Shown one piece after another: positions 1-8,340 of a stretch of DNA of 64,000 bases (the stretch's first letter is position 1; every line of letters starts with the position of its first letter). The stretch is from the NCBI RefSeq assembly GCF_900312815.1, contig NZ_OMPE01000005.1, forward strand, positions 62,001 to 126,000. The letters are read 5' to 3'. This stretch comes from Aquimarina sp. AU474. GTDB lineage: Bacteria; Bacteroidota; Bacteroidia; Flavobacteriales; Flavobacteriaceae. The notes below the pieces were generated by a model that saw only the letters and a program-made list of their open reading frames with translations, did not search any database and was not told the origin of the DNA. The position numbers were made by a program, and so were the translations under genes.

Positions 1-540
1 TTTAAACGAACTGGTAATGATGAGCAAGATGCAGAACTCGCCAAAAAACTAGCCGTAGATGAAAAAGAAAATGCCGAACATGTAATGTTGGTAGATTTAG
101 CGAGAAATGATTTAAGCAGAAATGGTAGCGAAGTAACTGTTGAGACATATCGAGAAATCCAATTCTATTCTCATGTAATTCATTTAGTAAGTAAAGTAAC
201 AGGAAAGAAACACACTGATACAACGACTATGCAAGTAGTTGCTGATACGTTTCCGGCAGGAACTTTGAGTGGTGCGCCAAAACATATGGCCATGCAACTT
301 ATCGAAAAATACGAAACAGTAAATCGTGATTTTTATGGTGGAGCTATAGGTTTCATGGATTTTTCTGGCAATTTTAACCATGCCATTATGATTCGTACTT
401 TTTTAAGTAAGAATCACGAATTACATTGGCAGGCAGGTGCTGGATTAGTAAATGAATCTAATGAAGAAAACGAGTTACAAGAAGTATATAATAAACTAGG
501 AGCATTAACAAAAGCATTAAAACTTGCTGAAGATATTTAG
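1..540 (+). CDS. trpE: Anthranilate synthase component I, C-terminal part (partial at window start)
   Basis: This is the last 179 codons of the chorismate-binding subunit of anthranilate synthase, which makes anthranilate from chorismate with ammonia supplied by TrpG, the first step of tryptophan synthesis. The reading frame is open from base 1, so the gene starts upstream of the window. Visible family motifs are LVDLARNDLSRNGS, PAGTLSGAPK, the GAIGF stretch and QAGAGLV followed by an acidic segment, all from the catalytic chorismate-binding domain. It ends 24 bases before trpG and is the first visible gene of a seven-gene trp operon. Any leader or attenuator and the feedback-inhibition site lie outside the window. 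The identification rests on motifs plus operon context and is secure; pabB is a possible paralogue but the adjoining trpG-D-C-F-B-A makes trpE far more likely. Confidence 0.96.
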   Translation, partial: FKRTGNDEQDAELAKKLAVDEKENAEHVMLVDLARNDLSRNGSEVTVETYREIQFYSHVIHLVSKVTGKKHTDTTTMQVVADTFPAGTLSGAPKHMAMQLIEKYETVNRDFYGGAIGFMDFSGNFNHAIMIRTFLSKNHELHWQAGAGLVNESNEENELQEVYNKLGALTKALKLAEDI

Positions 541-564
541 GAATTTAAAAACTCCATAACAACG

Positions 565-1137
565 ATGAATAAAAAAGTATTAGTAATAGACAACTACGAT
601 TCATTTGTGTACAACTTAGTACATTATCTGGAAGATTTAGATTGTGAGGTTACCGTAAAAAGAAACGATCAATTACGATTAGAAGATATTGAACCTTTTC
701 AAAAAATACTCCTTTCTCCAGGGCCAGGAGTACCAGATGAAGCGGGATTATTAAAAGATATTATTAGCAAATATGCTGCAGCCAAAAGTATTTTTGGTGT
801 TTGTTTGGGTCAACAAGCTATCGGAGAAGTTTTTGGAGGAAGCCTTGTTAATTTAGACGAGGTATATCATGGAGTAGCTACAAATGTTACTTTATCAGTT
901 TCTAATGAATTTCTTTTTGATGGGTTAAATCAAAATTTTGATGTAGGTAGATATCACTCTTGGGTTGTCGCTGATAAAAACTTCCCTGATTGTTTAGAGG
1001 TGACTTCATATGATCAAAATGGGCAAATTATGTCTTTACGTCATAAAGATTTAGATGTGCGAGGAGTTCAGTTTCATCCAGAATCTGTACTAACTCCTGA
1101 TGGAAAAAAAATGTTAGAAAACTGGGTTAATAATTAA
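565..1137 (+). CDS. trpG: Anthranilate synthase component II (glutamine amidotransferase)
   Basis: This 190-residue class I glutamine amidotransferase supplies ammonia to TrpE. The catalytic triad is visible as Cys80 in GVCLGQQ and His171/Glu173 in QFHPES; the oxyanion segment SPGPGVP is at residues 51-57. The length is normal for a free-standing TrpG rather than a TrpGD fusion. It lies between trpE (24 bases upstream) and trpD (7 bases downstream). In many bacteria one TrpG/PabA serves both tryptophan and folate synthesis, so it could be amphibolic here, but no pabB is visible. Confidence 0.96.
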   Translation: MNKKVLVIDNYDSFVYNLVHYLEDLDCEVTVKRNDQLRLEDIEPFQKILLSPGPGVPDEAGLLKDIISKYAAAKSIFGVCLGQQAIGEVFGGSLVNLDEVYHGVATNVTLSVSNEFLFDGLNQNFDVGRYHSWVVADKNFPDCLEVTSYDQNGQIMSLRHKDLDVRGVQFHPESVLTPDGKKMLENWVNN

Positions 1138-1144
1138 ATCTGTT

Positions 1145-2140
1145 ATGAAACAATTACTCAATCGATTAATCAATCACGAAACAATCTCCAAAGAAGAAGC
1201 TAAAAGTGTTTTAGTTAACATCTCTAAAGGAGCATATAATCAGAGCCAGATTGCATCTTTTCTTACGGTATATATGATGCGAAGCATAACTATTGAAGAA
1301 CTTGAAGGTTTTAGAGATGCCCTTCTAGAACTTTGCTTAGCAATTGATCTTAGTGCTTATAATCCCATAGATCTCTGCGGTACTGGTGGTGATGGAAAAG
1401 ATACTTTCAATATTTCAACATTATCTTCTTTCGTTTCTGCAGGCGCGGGTATTAAAGTAACCAAACATGGTAATTATGGAGTTTCTTCAAAGTGCGGGAG
1501 CTCTAATGTTATGGAACATCTTGGCATCAAATTTAGTAATGATAAAGACTTTTTAAAACGTAGTATTGATGAGGCAGGTATTTGCGTGTTGCATGCTCCC
1601 CTATTTCATCCTGCTATGAAAAATGTAGCTCCTATCCGAAGAGAGTTAGGTGTAAAAACATTCTTTAATATGCTGGGTCCAATGGTAAATCCTGCTTTTC
1701 CGAAAAATCAAATTGTGGGTGTATTTAACTTAGAACTAGCTAGAATGTATGGTTACTTATATCAAAACACTGATAAGAACTTTACTATTATTCATGCTCT
1801 AGATGGTTATGATGAAATATCACTAACCGGAAGTACTAAAACGATTTCAAACCATACAGAGGGCATTCTTACTCCTGCCGATTTTGGGGTTTCGACCTTA
1901 AAGCAGGAAGAAATTACTGGTGGTGATTCGATTTCAGAATCTGCAGAAATTTTTATGAATATTCTTAACGGTAAAGGAACAGAGGCACAAAACAATGTGA
2001 TCTGCGCAAATGCAGGAATGGCAATTGCTACAGTGGATGGATTAGACCCTATACAAGGGTTTGAAAGAGCCAAAGAATCACTATTATCAGGTAAAGGCTT
2101 AAAAGCTCTTAAAAAAGTCCAAGAACTTAGTAAGAACTAA
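1145..2140 (+). CDS. trpD: Anthranilate phosphoribosyltransferase
   Basis: TrpD joins anthranilate to PRPP to give N-(5-phosphoribosyl)anthranilate. The 331-residue protein has the PRPP-binding GTGGD at residues 79-83, the KHGN motif at about 107-110 and a downstream SSKCGSSN segment typical of the family. Length is normal for the enzyme. Its TAA stop shares one base with the trpC start, indicating translational coupling. It begins 7 bases after trpG. Confidence 0.96.
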   Translation: MKQLLNRLINHETISKEEAKSVLVNISKGAYNQSQIASFLTVYMMRSITIEELEGFRDALLELCLAIDLSAYNPIDLCGTGGDGKDTFNISTLSSFVSAGAGIKVTKHGNYGVSSKCGSSNVMEHLGIKFSNDKDFLKRSIDEAGICVLHAPLFHPAMKNVAPIRRELGVKTFFNMLGPMVNPAFPKNQIVGVFNLELARMYGYLYQNTDKNFTIIHALDGYDEISLTGSTKTISNHTEGILTPADFGVSTLKQEEITGGDSISESAEIFMNILNGKGTEAQNNVICANAGMAIATVDGLDPIQGFERAKESLLSGKGLKALKKVQELSKN

Positions 2141-2928
2141 TGATGAATATATTAGACAAAATAATTGCCGACAAACACAAAGAAGTCGAACTTAAGAAGA
2201 GTATAATTCCGGTAATGCAGTTAGAAAATTCTGTATTATTCGAACGCAATACCCAATCTTTGGCTACAGCGTTACGAAATAGCACTACCGGGATTATAGC
2301 AGAGCATAAAAGACGCTCTCCTTCTAAATCTGTTATTAATCAAAAAGTAAGCGTACAAGATGTGGCTATAGGTTATGAAACTGCTGAAGTTTGCGGAATG
2401 TCTGTATTAACAGACGGAAAGTATTTTGGAGGTTCTTTGGATGATCTTTTATTAGCAAGAGCTTCGGTACAACTACCTTTACTTCGTAAAGAATTTATTA
2501 TTGATGAGTATCAGTTACTAGAAGCAAAAGCATACGGAGCTGATGTTATACTCTTAATAGCCGCAGTACTTTCTCGAGATCAAATTAGAACATTATCAGA
2601 GTTCGCAAAAAGCTTATCTCTTGATGTATTATTAGAGGTTCATAATCAAGAAGAATTAGAAAAATCTATTATGCCTTCTTTGGATATGTTAGGTGTAAAT
2701 AACCGAAATCTAAAAACATTTGAAGTTAGTACAGATGTTAGTAAAACCCTTAGTGCTCAAATCCCAGATGATTTTGTCAAAGTATCAGAAAGTGGTATTA
2801 GCAATATTGGAGCCATAAAAGATTTAAAACCTTATGGGTATAAAGGTTTTTTAATTGGAGAAAATTTTATGAAAACCGAAAACCCTGGAGTTAGTGCTAT
2901 TGAATTTATAAAAGATTTAAAATCATGA
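2140..2928 (+). CDS. trpC: Indole-3-glycerol phosphate synthase
   Basis: TrpC closes the indole ring, converting carboxyphenylamino-deoxyribulose phosphate to indole-3-glycerol phosphate. The 262-residue TIM-barrel protein shows the catalytic-lysine segment AEHKRRSPSKS, LRKEFIID, LLEVHN, GVNNRNL and VSESGIS, each in the order expected for the family. The gene begins with tandem ATG codons; the first overlaps the trpD stop by one base, the second is three bases on and equally possible. Its TGA stop overlaps the trpF start by four bases. It is monofunctional, not fused to trpF as in enterobacteria. Confidence 0.96.
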   Translation: MMNILDKIIADKHKEVELKKSIIPVMQLENSVLFERNTQSLATALRNSTTGIIAEHKRRSPSKSVINQKVSVQDVAIGYETAEVCGMSVLTDGKYFGGSLDDLLLARASVQLPLLRKEFIIDEYQLLEAKAYGADVILLIAAVLSRDQIRTLSEFAKSLSLDVLLEVHNQEELEKSIMPSLDMLGVNNRNLKTFEVSTDVSKTLSAQIPDDFVKVSESGISNIGAIKDLKPYGYKGFLIGENFMKTENPGVSAIEFIKDLKS

Positions 2929-3587
2929 AGTTAAAAATCTGTGGAATGAAATATCAAGAAAACATGAAAGCCATCGCTAGTCTGAAGCCAGACTATTTAG
3001 GCTTTATTTTCTATGAGAAATCCCCCAGAAATTTTACTGGAACTATTGCAGAGTTACCATCAGGCATAAAAAAAACTGGAGTTTTTGTAAATGCATCTAT
3101 TGATTATATCGCCGAAAAAACAGAGCAATACGGTTTTAAAGCTATTCAATTACATGGTGAGGAAACTCCTCAATTTTGTCGGGAACTGATACAAAGATTA
3201 GATGTAATATATAAAAGGATAGAGATATTTAAAGTATTCTCTATCAAAGATGATTTTAATTTTAATCTCTTAAAACCATACGAAGGCATTGTAGACTACT
3301 TCTTGTTCGATACCAAGGGAAAAGAAAAAGGAGGAAACGGATATACTTTTGATTGGAGCGCATTAGCAAAATACCCATCTAAAACCCCATTCATTTTAAG
3401 TGGTGGTATAGGGCTTGAAGAAATAGACAAAATAAAAACCATTTGCAAGACCGACTTGCCCATTTATGCTCTTGATGTTAATAGCAAATTTGAAACCCAA
3501 CCAGGATTAAAAAATATTGAAGAACTAATAGAATTTAAGAAGCACATATATCCTTCAGATAAAAGAAATAAAAAAACTAAATTATGA
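2925..3587 (+). CDS. trpF: Phosphoribosylanthranilate isomerase
   Basis: TrpF carries out the Amadori rearrangement of phosphoribosylanthranilate. The 220-residue protein begins with KICGMK, which holds the catalytic cysteine, and has LHGEE, a FDTKGK segment with the catalytic aspartate, a GGNGYTFDW stretch and LSGGIG near the phosphate site. It overlaps trpC and trpB by four bases each (ATGA), so the three are translationally coupled. The C-terminus is lysine-rich and slightly longer than usual. Confidence 0.95.
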   Translation: MKLKICGMKYQENMKAIASLKPDYLGFIFYEKSPRNFTGTIAELPSGIKKTGVFVNASIDYIAEKTEQYGFKAIQLHGEETPQFCRELIQRLDVIYKRIEIFKVFSIKDDFNFNLLKPYEGIVDYFLFDTKGKEKGGNGYTFDWSALAKYPSKTPFILSGGIGLEEIDKIKTICKTDLPIYALDVNSKFETQPGLKNIEELIEFKKHIYPSDKRNKKTKL

Positions 3588-4765
3588 GTTACCAAGTAAA
3601 TGAAAAGGGATATTACGGAGATTTTGGAGGTGCTTACATCCCCGAAATGTTGTATCCCAATGTAGAAGAGTTACGCAAGAGTTATCTAGAAATCACAAAT
3701 AAACCTTCTTTTAAGGAAGAATTCGATCAGTTACTCAAAGATTATGTAGGTCGTCCTTCTCCTTTATATTTTGCTAAACGACTTTCTGAAAAACACAACA
3801 CCAAAGTATACCTTAAACGTGAAGATCTTAATCATACAGGAGCCCATAAAGTAAATAATACAATAGGGCAAATACTGGTTGCTAAACGATTAGGCAAAAA
3901 TCGAATTATTGCCGAAACTGGGGCAGGACAACATGGAGTAGCTACAGCTACTGTTTGTGCCCTAATGGGAATCCAGTGTGTCGTTTATATGGGTGAAATA
4001 GATATTAAACGTCAAGCTCCCAATGTTGCCAGAATGAAAATGCTTGGCGCAGAGGTTATACCTGCCAAATCTGGTAGTAAAACACTTAAAGATGCTACTA
4101 ACGAAGCGATACGCGATTGGATTAACAATCCTGTTGATACACATTATATTATTGGATCTGCTATAGGACCTCATCCATATCCTGATATGGTTACAAGGTT
4201 TCAATCTATTATTTCTGAAGAGATTAAATGGCAACTTAAAGAAAAAGAAGGCAGAGAAAACCCAGATTATGTAGTCGCTTGTATTGGTGGCGGTAGCAAT
4301 GCTGCAGGAACTTATTATCACTTTCTTGATGAATCCGAGGTAGGTATCATAGCTGTAGAAGCAGCCGGTAAAGGCGTACATAGTGGCGAAAGTGCTGCTA
4401 CTTCTCAATTGGGTAATGAGGGTATCATTCATGGTTGTAAAACATTACTTATGCAAACGCCAGATGGGCAAATCACAGAGCCATATTCTATCTCAGCTGG
4501 TCTTGATTATCCAGGAGTTGGGCCATTACACTCTCATTTATACAAATCGGGTCGAGGAGAATTTTACTCGGTTACAGATGACGATGCCATGACCGCAGGT
4601 TTAGAATTATCTCAATTAGAAGGAATCATTCCGGCGATAGAATCTTCTCATGCATTGGCCATTTTTAATGATAAAAAATTTAAGCCTGAGGATATCGTAG
4701 TCATTAGTCTTTCTGGACGTGGAGATAAAGACCTAAACACTTACATTGATTACTTTAAATTATAA
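3584..4765 (+). CDS. trpB: Tryptophan synthase beta chain
   Basis: TrpB condenses indole with L-serine to make tryptophan, using PLP. The 393-residue protein carries the PLP lysine at Lys89 in HTGAHKVNN, the GAGQHG catalytic-loop motif and the phosphate-binding GGGSNAAG. Length and motif order match the TrpB1 family that partners TrpA. It overlaps trpF by four bases and is followed after nine bases by trpA, the usual order for the two subunits of the synthase tunnel complex. Confidence 0.97.
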   Translation: MSYQVNEKGYYGDFGGAYIPEMLYPNVEELRKSYLEITNKPSFKEEFDQLLKDYVGRPSPLYFAKRLSEKHNTKVYLKREDLNHTGAHKVNNTIGQILVAKRLGKNRIIAETGAGQHGVATATVCALMGIQCVVYMGEIDIKRQAPNVARMKMLGAEVIPAKSGSKTLKDATNEAIRDWINNPVDTHYIIGSAIGPHPYPDMVTRFQSIISEEIKWQLKEKEGRENPDYVVACIGGGSNAAGTYYHFLDESEVGIIAVEAAGKGVHSGESAATSQLGNEGIIHGCKTLLMQTPDGQITEPYSISAGLDYPGVGPLHSHLYKSGRGEFYSVTDDDAMTAGLELSQLEGIIPAIESSHALAIFNDKKFKPEDIVVISLSGRGDKDLNTYIDYFKL

Positions 4766-4774
4766 CACATCATC

Positions 4775-5560
4775 ATGACAGAAAATAAAACACTGATGAA
4801 AAACAGAATAAACCAAAAGTTAGCTGAAGAAAAAAAGTTGCTTTCTATATACTTTACTGCAGGATACCCATCCCTTCAAGATACTGTAAAAGTAATTGAA
4901 GATCTAGAAAATAGTGGTGTAGATATGATCGAAATAGGATTACCTTTTAGTGATCCATTAGCAGATGGTCCAACCATTCAAGAAAGTTCGACCATTGCCC
5001 TTAAAAATGGAATGACCACTAAAATCCTTTTTGAGCAGTTAAAAGATATTAGACAATCTGTAAATATTCCTTTAGTTATAATGGGATATTTTAATCCTAT
5101 GATGCAATATGGAGTAGAAGCATTTTGTGCTAAATGCCAGGAAATCGGTATTGATGGGTTAATAATTCCGGATTTACCAGTTGCCGAGTATAATGAACAT
5201 TATAGAAAAACATTTGAAAAGTATGGATTAATCAATGTATTTTTAATTACTCCTCAGACCTCAGACGACCGTATTAGGTTTATTGATAATGTTTCTAATG
5301 GTTTTATTTACATGGTGAGTTCGGCAAGTACAACGGGGGCAAAAAACACCTTTGGTAATGTACAACAGGAGTATTTTGAGCGTATCGAAAAATTGCAATT
5401 AAAAAACCCACAAATTGTAGGTTTTGGGATTAGCAATAATGAGACCTTTACACAAGCTACTAAAACAGCTAAAGGAGCCATTATTGGCTCAGCTTTTATT
5501 AAACATTTAACTCTTAATGGAATAGATACGATAAATGACTTTGTCAAAGGAATTAGATGA
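4775..5560 (+). CDS. trpA: Tryptophan synthase alpha chain
   Basis: TrpA cleaves indole-3-glycerol phosphate and channels indole to TrpB. The 261-residue TIM barrel carries the two catalytic acids in EIGLPFSDPLADGP (Glu53 and Asp64 here, equivalent to the well-known Glu49 and Asp60), the VIMGYFNP motif, and the FIYMVSSASTTGAK phosphate-loop region. It is the last gene of the trp operon. No strong Rho-independent terminator follows the stop; the next strong hairpin is after the THX gene, so read-through into that gene is possible. Confidence 0.96.
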   Translation: MTENKTLMKNRINQKLAEEKKLLSIYFTAGYPSLQDTVKVIEDLENSGVDMIEIGLPFSDPLADGPTIQESSTIALKNGMTTKILFEQLKDIRQSVNIPLVIMGYFNPMMQYGVEAFCAKCQEIGIDGLIIPDLPVAEYNEHYRKTFEKYGLINVFLITPQTSDDRIRFIDNVSNGFIYMVSSASTTGAKNTFGNVQQEYFERIEKLQLKNPQIVGFGISNNETFTQATKTAKGAIIGSAFIKHLTLNGIDTINDFVKGIR

Positions 5561-5625
5561 TCAGCAAGATCTCTCCTATTGAGATTGAAAATTAATGTCT
5601 ATTTCTTTTTTTCTATATAAATCCT

Positions 5626-5640
5626 TACATTAGTAATGTA
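5626..5640. promoter_or_regulatory. 15-bp palindrome upstream of THX gene
   Basis: TACATTA and its exact reverse complement TAATGTA are separated by one G. It lies 55 bases before the THX start and 66 bases after trpA. It has operator-like symmetry but no known regulator can be assigned, and in AT-rich DNA such a palindrome can arise by chance. Confidence 0.25.
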
Positions 5641-5694
5641 CACAAAATCAATTATCTAACTATTCCGTAAATAAACGGATACAAAACTTAATGT

Positions 5695-5874
5695 ATGGGT
5701 AAAGGAGATAAAAAAACACGTCGTGGTAAAATTTGTATTGGCACTTTTGGCAGATTAAGGCCTCGCAAAAAATCAAAAATTAATACAGTTGCAAAGCCAA
5801 AAGCTAAAACGGTTACCAAAAAAACAGCTACAAAGAAAACAACAAAAAAGAAGACTGAAAAAGAATCAGAATAA
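5695..5874 (+). CDS. 30S ribosomal protein THX family protein
   Basis: This 59-residue, highly basic protein begins [13 protein letters not shown] and continues with [11 protein letters not shown], which closely matches the THX peptide of the Thermus 30S subunit and its Bacteroidota and plastid relatives. In Thermus the peptide sits in a cavity of the 30S head and stabilises RNA packing. The C-terminal half is a low-complexity run of Lys, Thr and Ala. An upstream ATG at 5691 is out of frame and stops after three codons, so 5695 is the start. The gene is followed by a strong terminator. I infer the same structural role here; function outside Thermus is less well shown. Confidence 0.85.
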   Translation: MGKGDKKTRRGKICIGTFGRLRPRKKSKINTVAKPKAKTVTKKTATKKTTKKKTEKESE

Positions 5875-5895
5875 GCTAAAATAACTTCTTGAAGA

Positions 5896-5930
5896 CCCTA
5901 AAATTCAAAATAAAGATTTTAGGGCTTTTT
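5896..5930 (+). terminator. Rho-independent terminator after THX gene
   Basis: CCCTAAAAT (5896-5904) pairs with ATTTTAGGG (5916-5924) around an 11-base loop and is followed by C and a run of five T. It ends the trp-THX region on the plus strand. Confidence 0.8.
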
Positions 5931-6019
5931 CTTTTAATTGCCTTAATGAAGATCTTGAAGAAATTGTGTGCATTTTTAGCCTTTTATTATACGGGTAGCG
6001 CTACTTAAAGAAAGGTAAT

Positions 6020-6673
6020 TTAAAAATGTTTACGGTATTGTAATACTCTAAAATCAATTGTATTGAATTTAGGATTGCTGTTTTTAAGATTTTTATATTG
6101 TAGCATACTCCCAATTGCTCGATTTGCTGATCCGGAAGGAGCAGTTAATGAAACAGTTTTAACAATCCGATCTTCAATATTAAATTTATGAACCCTAGGA
6201 ATTTCGTTAGATACTAATTCTAATTTTATACCATATTCTTTGATATGCCTTCTAAAAAAATATTCAGGTCCGTTTTTGCTATTTCCTCCTGTAAAAATTA
6301 GTGTATCTATTTTAGGATATTGTTTTAAATACGATATAATATCTCTAAGTTTTACATTTTGCATCCCCAAATCCGAAGCATCAATTTTATCCCGTTCACA
6401 ACGGTCTACAATATCGCATACTCCAATTCCTTTACTGATTAAAAATTTTTTTCGTTGATCGGCTGCATATGTAGTAGTTTCATATTTAAGATCTAGTTCA
6501 AAAATACGATCCAACACAGGCCACAATAATCCATTACTACTACCATAACAAAAATCAACATCTCTCTTATTAAGTTCACCTGTAGTAAAACGTGGCGGCG
6601 GGAGTGTGCCTACGATAAGCTTAGTGGCTCCTTCGGGAAAAAAGGGTTGATATGGATGAATATGTTGAAACAA
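6020..6673 (-). CDS. Uracil-DNA glycosylase family-like protein
   Basis: The protein starts with a FQHIHPYQPFFP segment followed by KLIVGTLPPPRF, then a short YGSSNGLLWP motif, which resembles the active-site region of the uracil-DNA glycosylase superfamily (mismatch/hypoxanthine glycosylase type) that removes damaged bases from DNA. I chose a TTG start at 6673, giving 217 residues: family similarity begins there, it lies 9 bases beyond the stop of the MBOAT gene, and the only upstream ATG (6736) would put 21 unrelated residues inside that gene. It is the last gene of the minus-strand O-acetylation cassette, an odd neighbour for DNA repair. The catalytic identity is not certain; a non-repair role in this fold is possible. 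Confidence 0.7.
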   Translation of the reverse strand: MFQHIHPYQPFFPEGATKLIVGTLPPPRFTTGELNKRDVDFCYGSSNGLLWPVLDRIFELDLKYETTTYAADQRKKFLISKGIGVCDIVDRCERDKIDASDLGMQNVKLRDIISYLKQYPKIDTLIFTGGNSKNGPEYFFRRHIKEYGIKLELVSNEIPRVHKFNIEDRIVKTVSLTAPSGSANRAIGSMLQYKNLKNSNPKFNTIDFRVLQYRKHF

Positions 6674-6681
6674 ATTACTAT

Positions 6682-8340
6682 CTAAAATTGAAAATAAATA
6701 AATGGCTGAAAATCTGCCGCGTAGGTTTGATAACAAATAATTGCGACAACTATTACCACCAGTCCCTTAACGATCATATTACTTTTAATAAAAAGACCTT
6801 CTATCCAATCTTTGGTACTATATGGTAGCCAATGAGTAATGTATCCAACTAACATTACAATAAACACAACACGATATTCCCATAGAACTAAAAGAGCATT
6901 TTGCCAATCCATATTGGTCATCACTTGTTGATAAAAGCGATTGATATGATCCATACTATTACCTCTGAAATAAATCCGTGTAAACGTTATAAATACGAAA
7001 GTCAAGGCAATTCTCCATAATAAAGCATACCATGCTTTAGAATTCTCATACGGGCTAATTTTTCGCCAATATTTAAAGGTCACAATTCCTATTCCGTTAA
7101 GACCTCCCCAAATTACAAATTTCCATGAGGCCCCATGCCACAAACCTCCTACCAACATCGTGATCATAATATTAACATTTCGATTAAAATGCCATGCTAT
7201 TCTAGAAGAAAACAAGGTAACAATCAGTAATAAACCAGCGCCAGCAGTAGCAATAATGGCTATCCCAAAATCAGCATAAGCAAATGCCCCTAAAAACGTA
7301 AACACTATGATAAAAACATAAGAAAAAATACTACCGTTACGATTACCCCCAATAGGAATGTACAAATAATCCTTAAGCCAACTGGATAAAGATATATGCC
7401 ATCGTTTCCAGAAATCACCACAATGAATCGCTTTGTACGGAGAATTAAAATTAACTGGCAATTTATATCCCATAAGCATAGCTAATCCTATTGCAATATC
7501 TGTATATCCCGAAAAATCCCCATAAATCTGCAAGGAGTATCCAAACATTGCCATGATATTTGTAAACCCAGAAAACATCTCTGGCACATCGAATACTCTG
7601 TCCATAAAATTGGCAGCTATATAATCGGCAAACAACATTTTTTTAATCAATCCCTTTAAAATCATATACGAAGCTCGACCAAACTCTTCTTTGGTAATAT
7701 TGATATGCTTTCTAATTTGAGGCACAAAATCAGATGCCCTAACGATGGGTCCTGCCACTAATTGAGGAAAGAAACTCACAAAAAAACCAAAATCAATAAT
7801 TGAATGTAATGGTTTGATTTGTTTCCTATAAATATCTACACTATAACTGATTGTTTGAAATGTATAAAATGAAATTCCTACAGGAAGTATTATCTTATCT
7901 ACGGTAAAGTAATCTGTGGCCGTCCATGTATTCGTCCATTGGGCTAAATAATTGATTACCTCATAATCTGTTTGAAATAGATAATTGTACGATTCTGTAA
8001 AAAAGTATGCATATTTGAAATAGAATAGCGTACCTAAATTAATAATTACACTAATGGCAACTAGTGTTTTCTTAATACTATCTGATTTACTTTTATAAAT
8101 CGCTTTACCAAGAAAAAAATCATTTACCGTACTAAATAATAAAATACCAATAAAAAGTCCACTAGTTTTATAATAGAATAGAATGCTAATTGCAAAAAGG
8201 TAAGCACTTCGTAAATTTTGTTTGCGATAAAGCAATGAATATATAAAGTATACCGCCGCAAAGAACACCCAAAAATCGGCTTGGGTAAAGATTAACGGAG
8301 AATCTTCAGAAAAAGAAAATATGTCAATCAGTCTATTCAT
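6682..8340 (-). CDS. MBOAT family O-acyltransferase (AlgI-like)
   Basis: This 552-residue polytopic membrane protein belongs to the membrane-bound O-acyltransferases that move acetyl groups across the inner membrane for O-acetylation of polysaccharides, as AlgI does for alginate. The family signature WKRWHISLSSWLKDYLYIPI lies at residues 311-330 and the catalytic histidine is His402 in GGLWHGASW. About ten hydrophobic segments are visible. It overlaps the upstream SGNH gene by eight bases, and both SGNH genes are probable periplasmic partners that complete the acetyl transfer. The exact polymer is unknown; no polysaccharide synthase is in the window. Confidence 0.92.
   Translation of the reverse strand: MNRLIDIFSFSEDSPLIFTQADFWVFFAAVYFIYSLLYRKQNLRSAYLFAISILFYYKTSGLFIGILLFSTVNDFFLGKAIYKSKSDSIKKTLVAISVIINLGTLFYFKYAYFFTESYNYLFQTDYEVINYLAQWTNTWTATDYFTVDKIILPVGISFYTFQTISYSVDIYRKQIKPLHSIIDFGFFVSFFPQLVAGPIVRASDFVPQIRKHINITKEEFGRASYMILKGLIKKMLFADYIAANFMDRVFDVPEMFSGFTNIMAMFGYSLQIYGDFSGYTDIAIGLAMLMGYKLPVNFNSPYKAIHCGDFWKRWHISLSSWLKDYLYIPIGGNRNGSIFSYVFIIVFTFLGAFAYADFGIAIIATAGAGLLLIVTLFSSRIAWHFNRNVNIMITMLVGGLWHGASWKFVIWGGLNGIGIVTFKYWRKISPYENSKAWYALLWRIALTFVFITFTRIYFRGNSMDHINRFYQQVMTNMDWQNALLVLWEYRVVFIVMLVGYITHWLPYSTKDWIEGLFIKSNMIVKGLVVIVVAIICYQTYAADFQPFIYFQF

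Noticed and set aside
3962..4432. A 156-codon open frame on the minus strand inside trpB.
   Set aside because: It is antisense to a confidently identified gene and has the composition of a shadow frame with no motif.
5557..5586. Short inverted repeats (GATC...GATC and TCTC...GAGA) just after trpA as a possible terminator.
   Set aside because: The stems are only four to five base pairs and no T-run follows directly.
5995..6004. The palindrome GTAGCGCTAC near 6000.
   Set aside because: It has no loop and no T-run, so it is neither a terminator nor a convincing operator on its own.
5946..6008. A 20-codon frame reading MKILKKLCAFLAFYYTGSAT between the THX gene and the glycosylase-like gene.
   Set aside because: It is too short, has no conserved feature beyond a hydrophobic stretch, and is probably chance.
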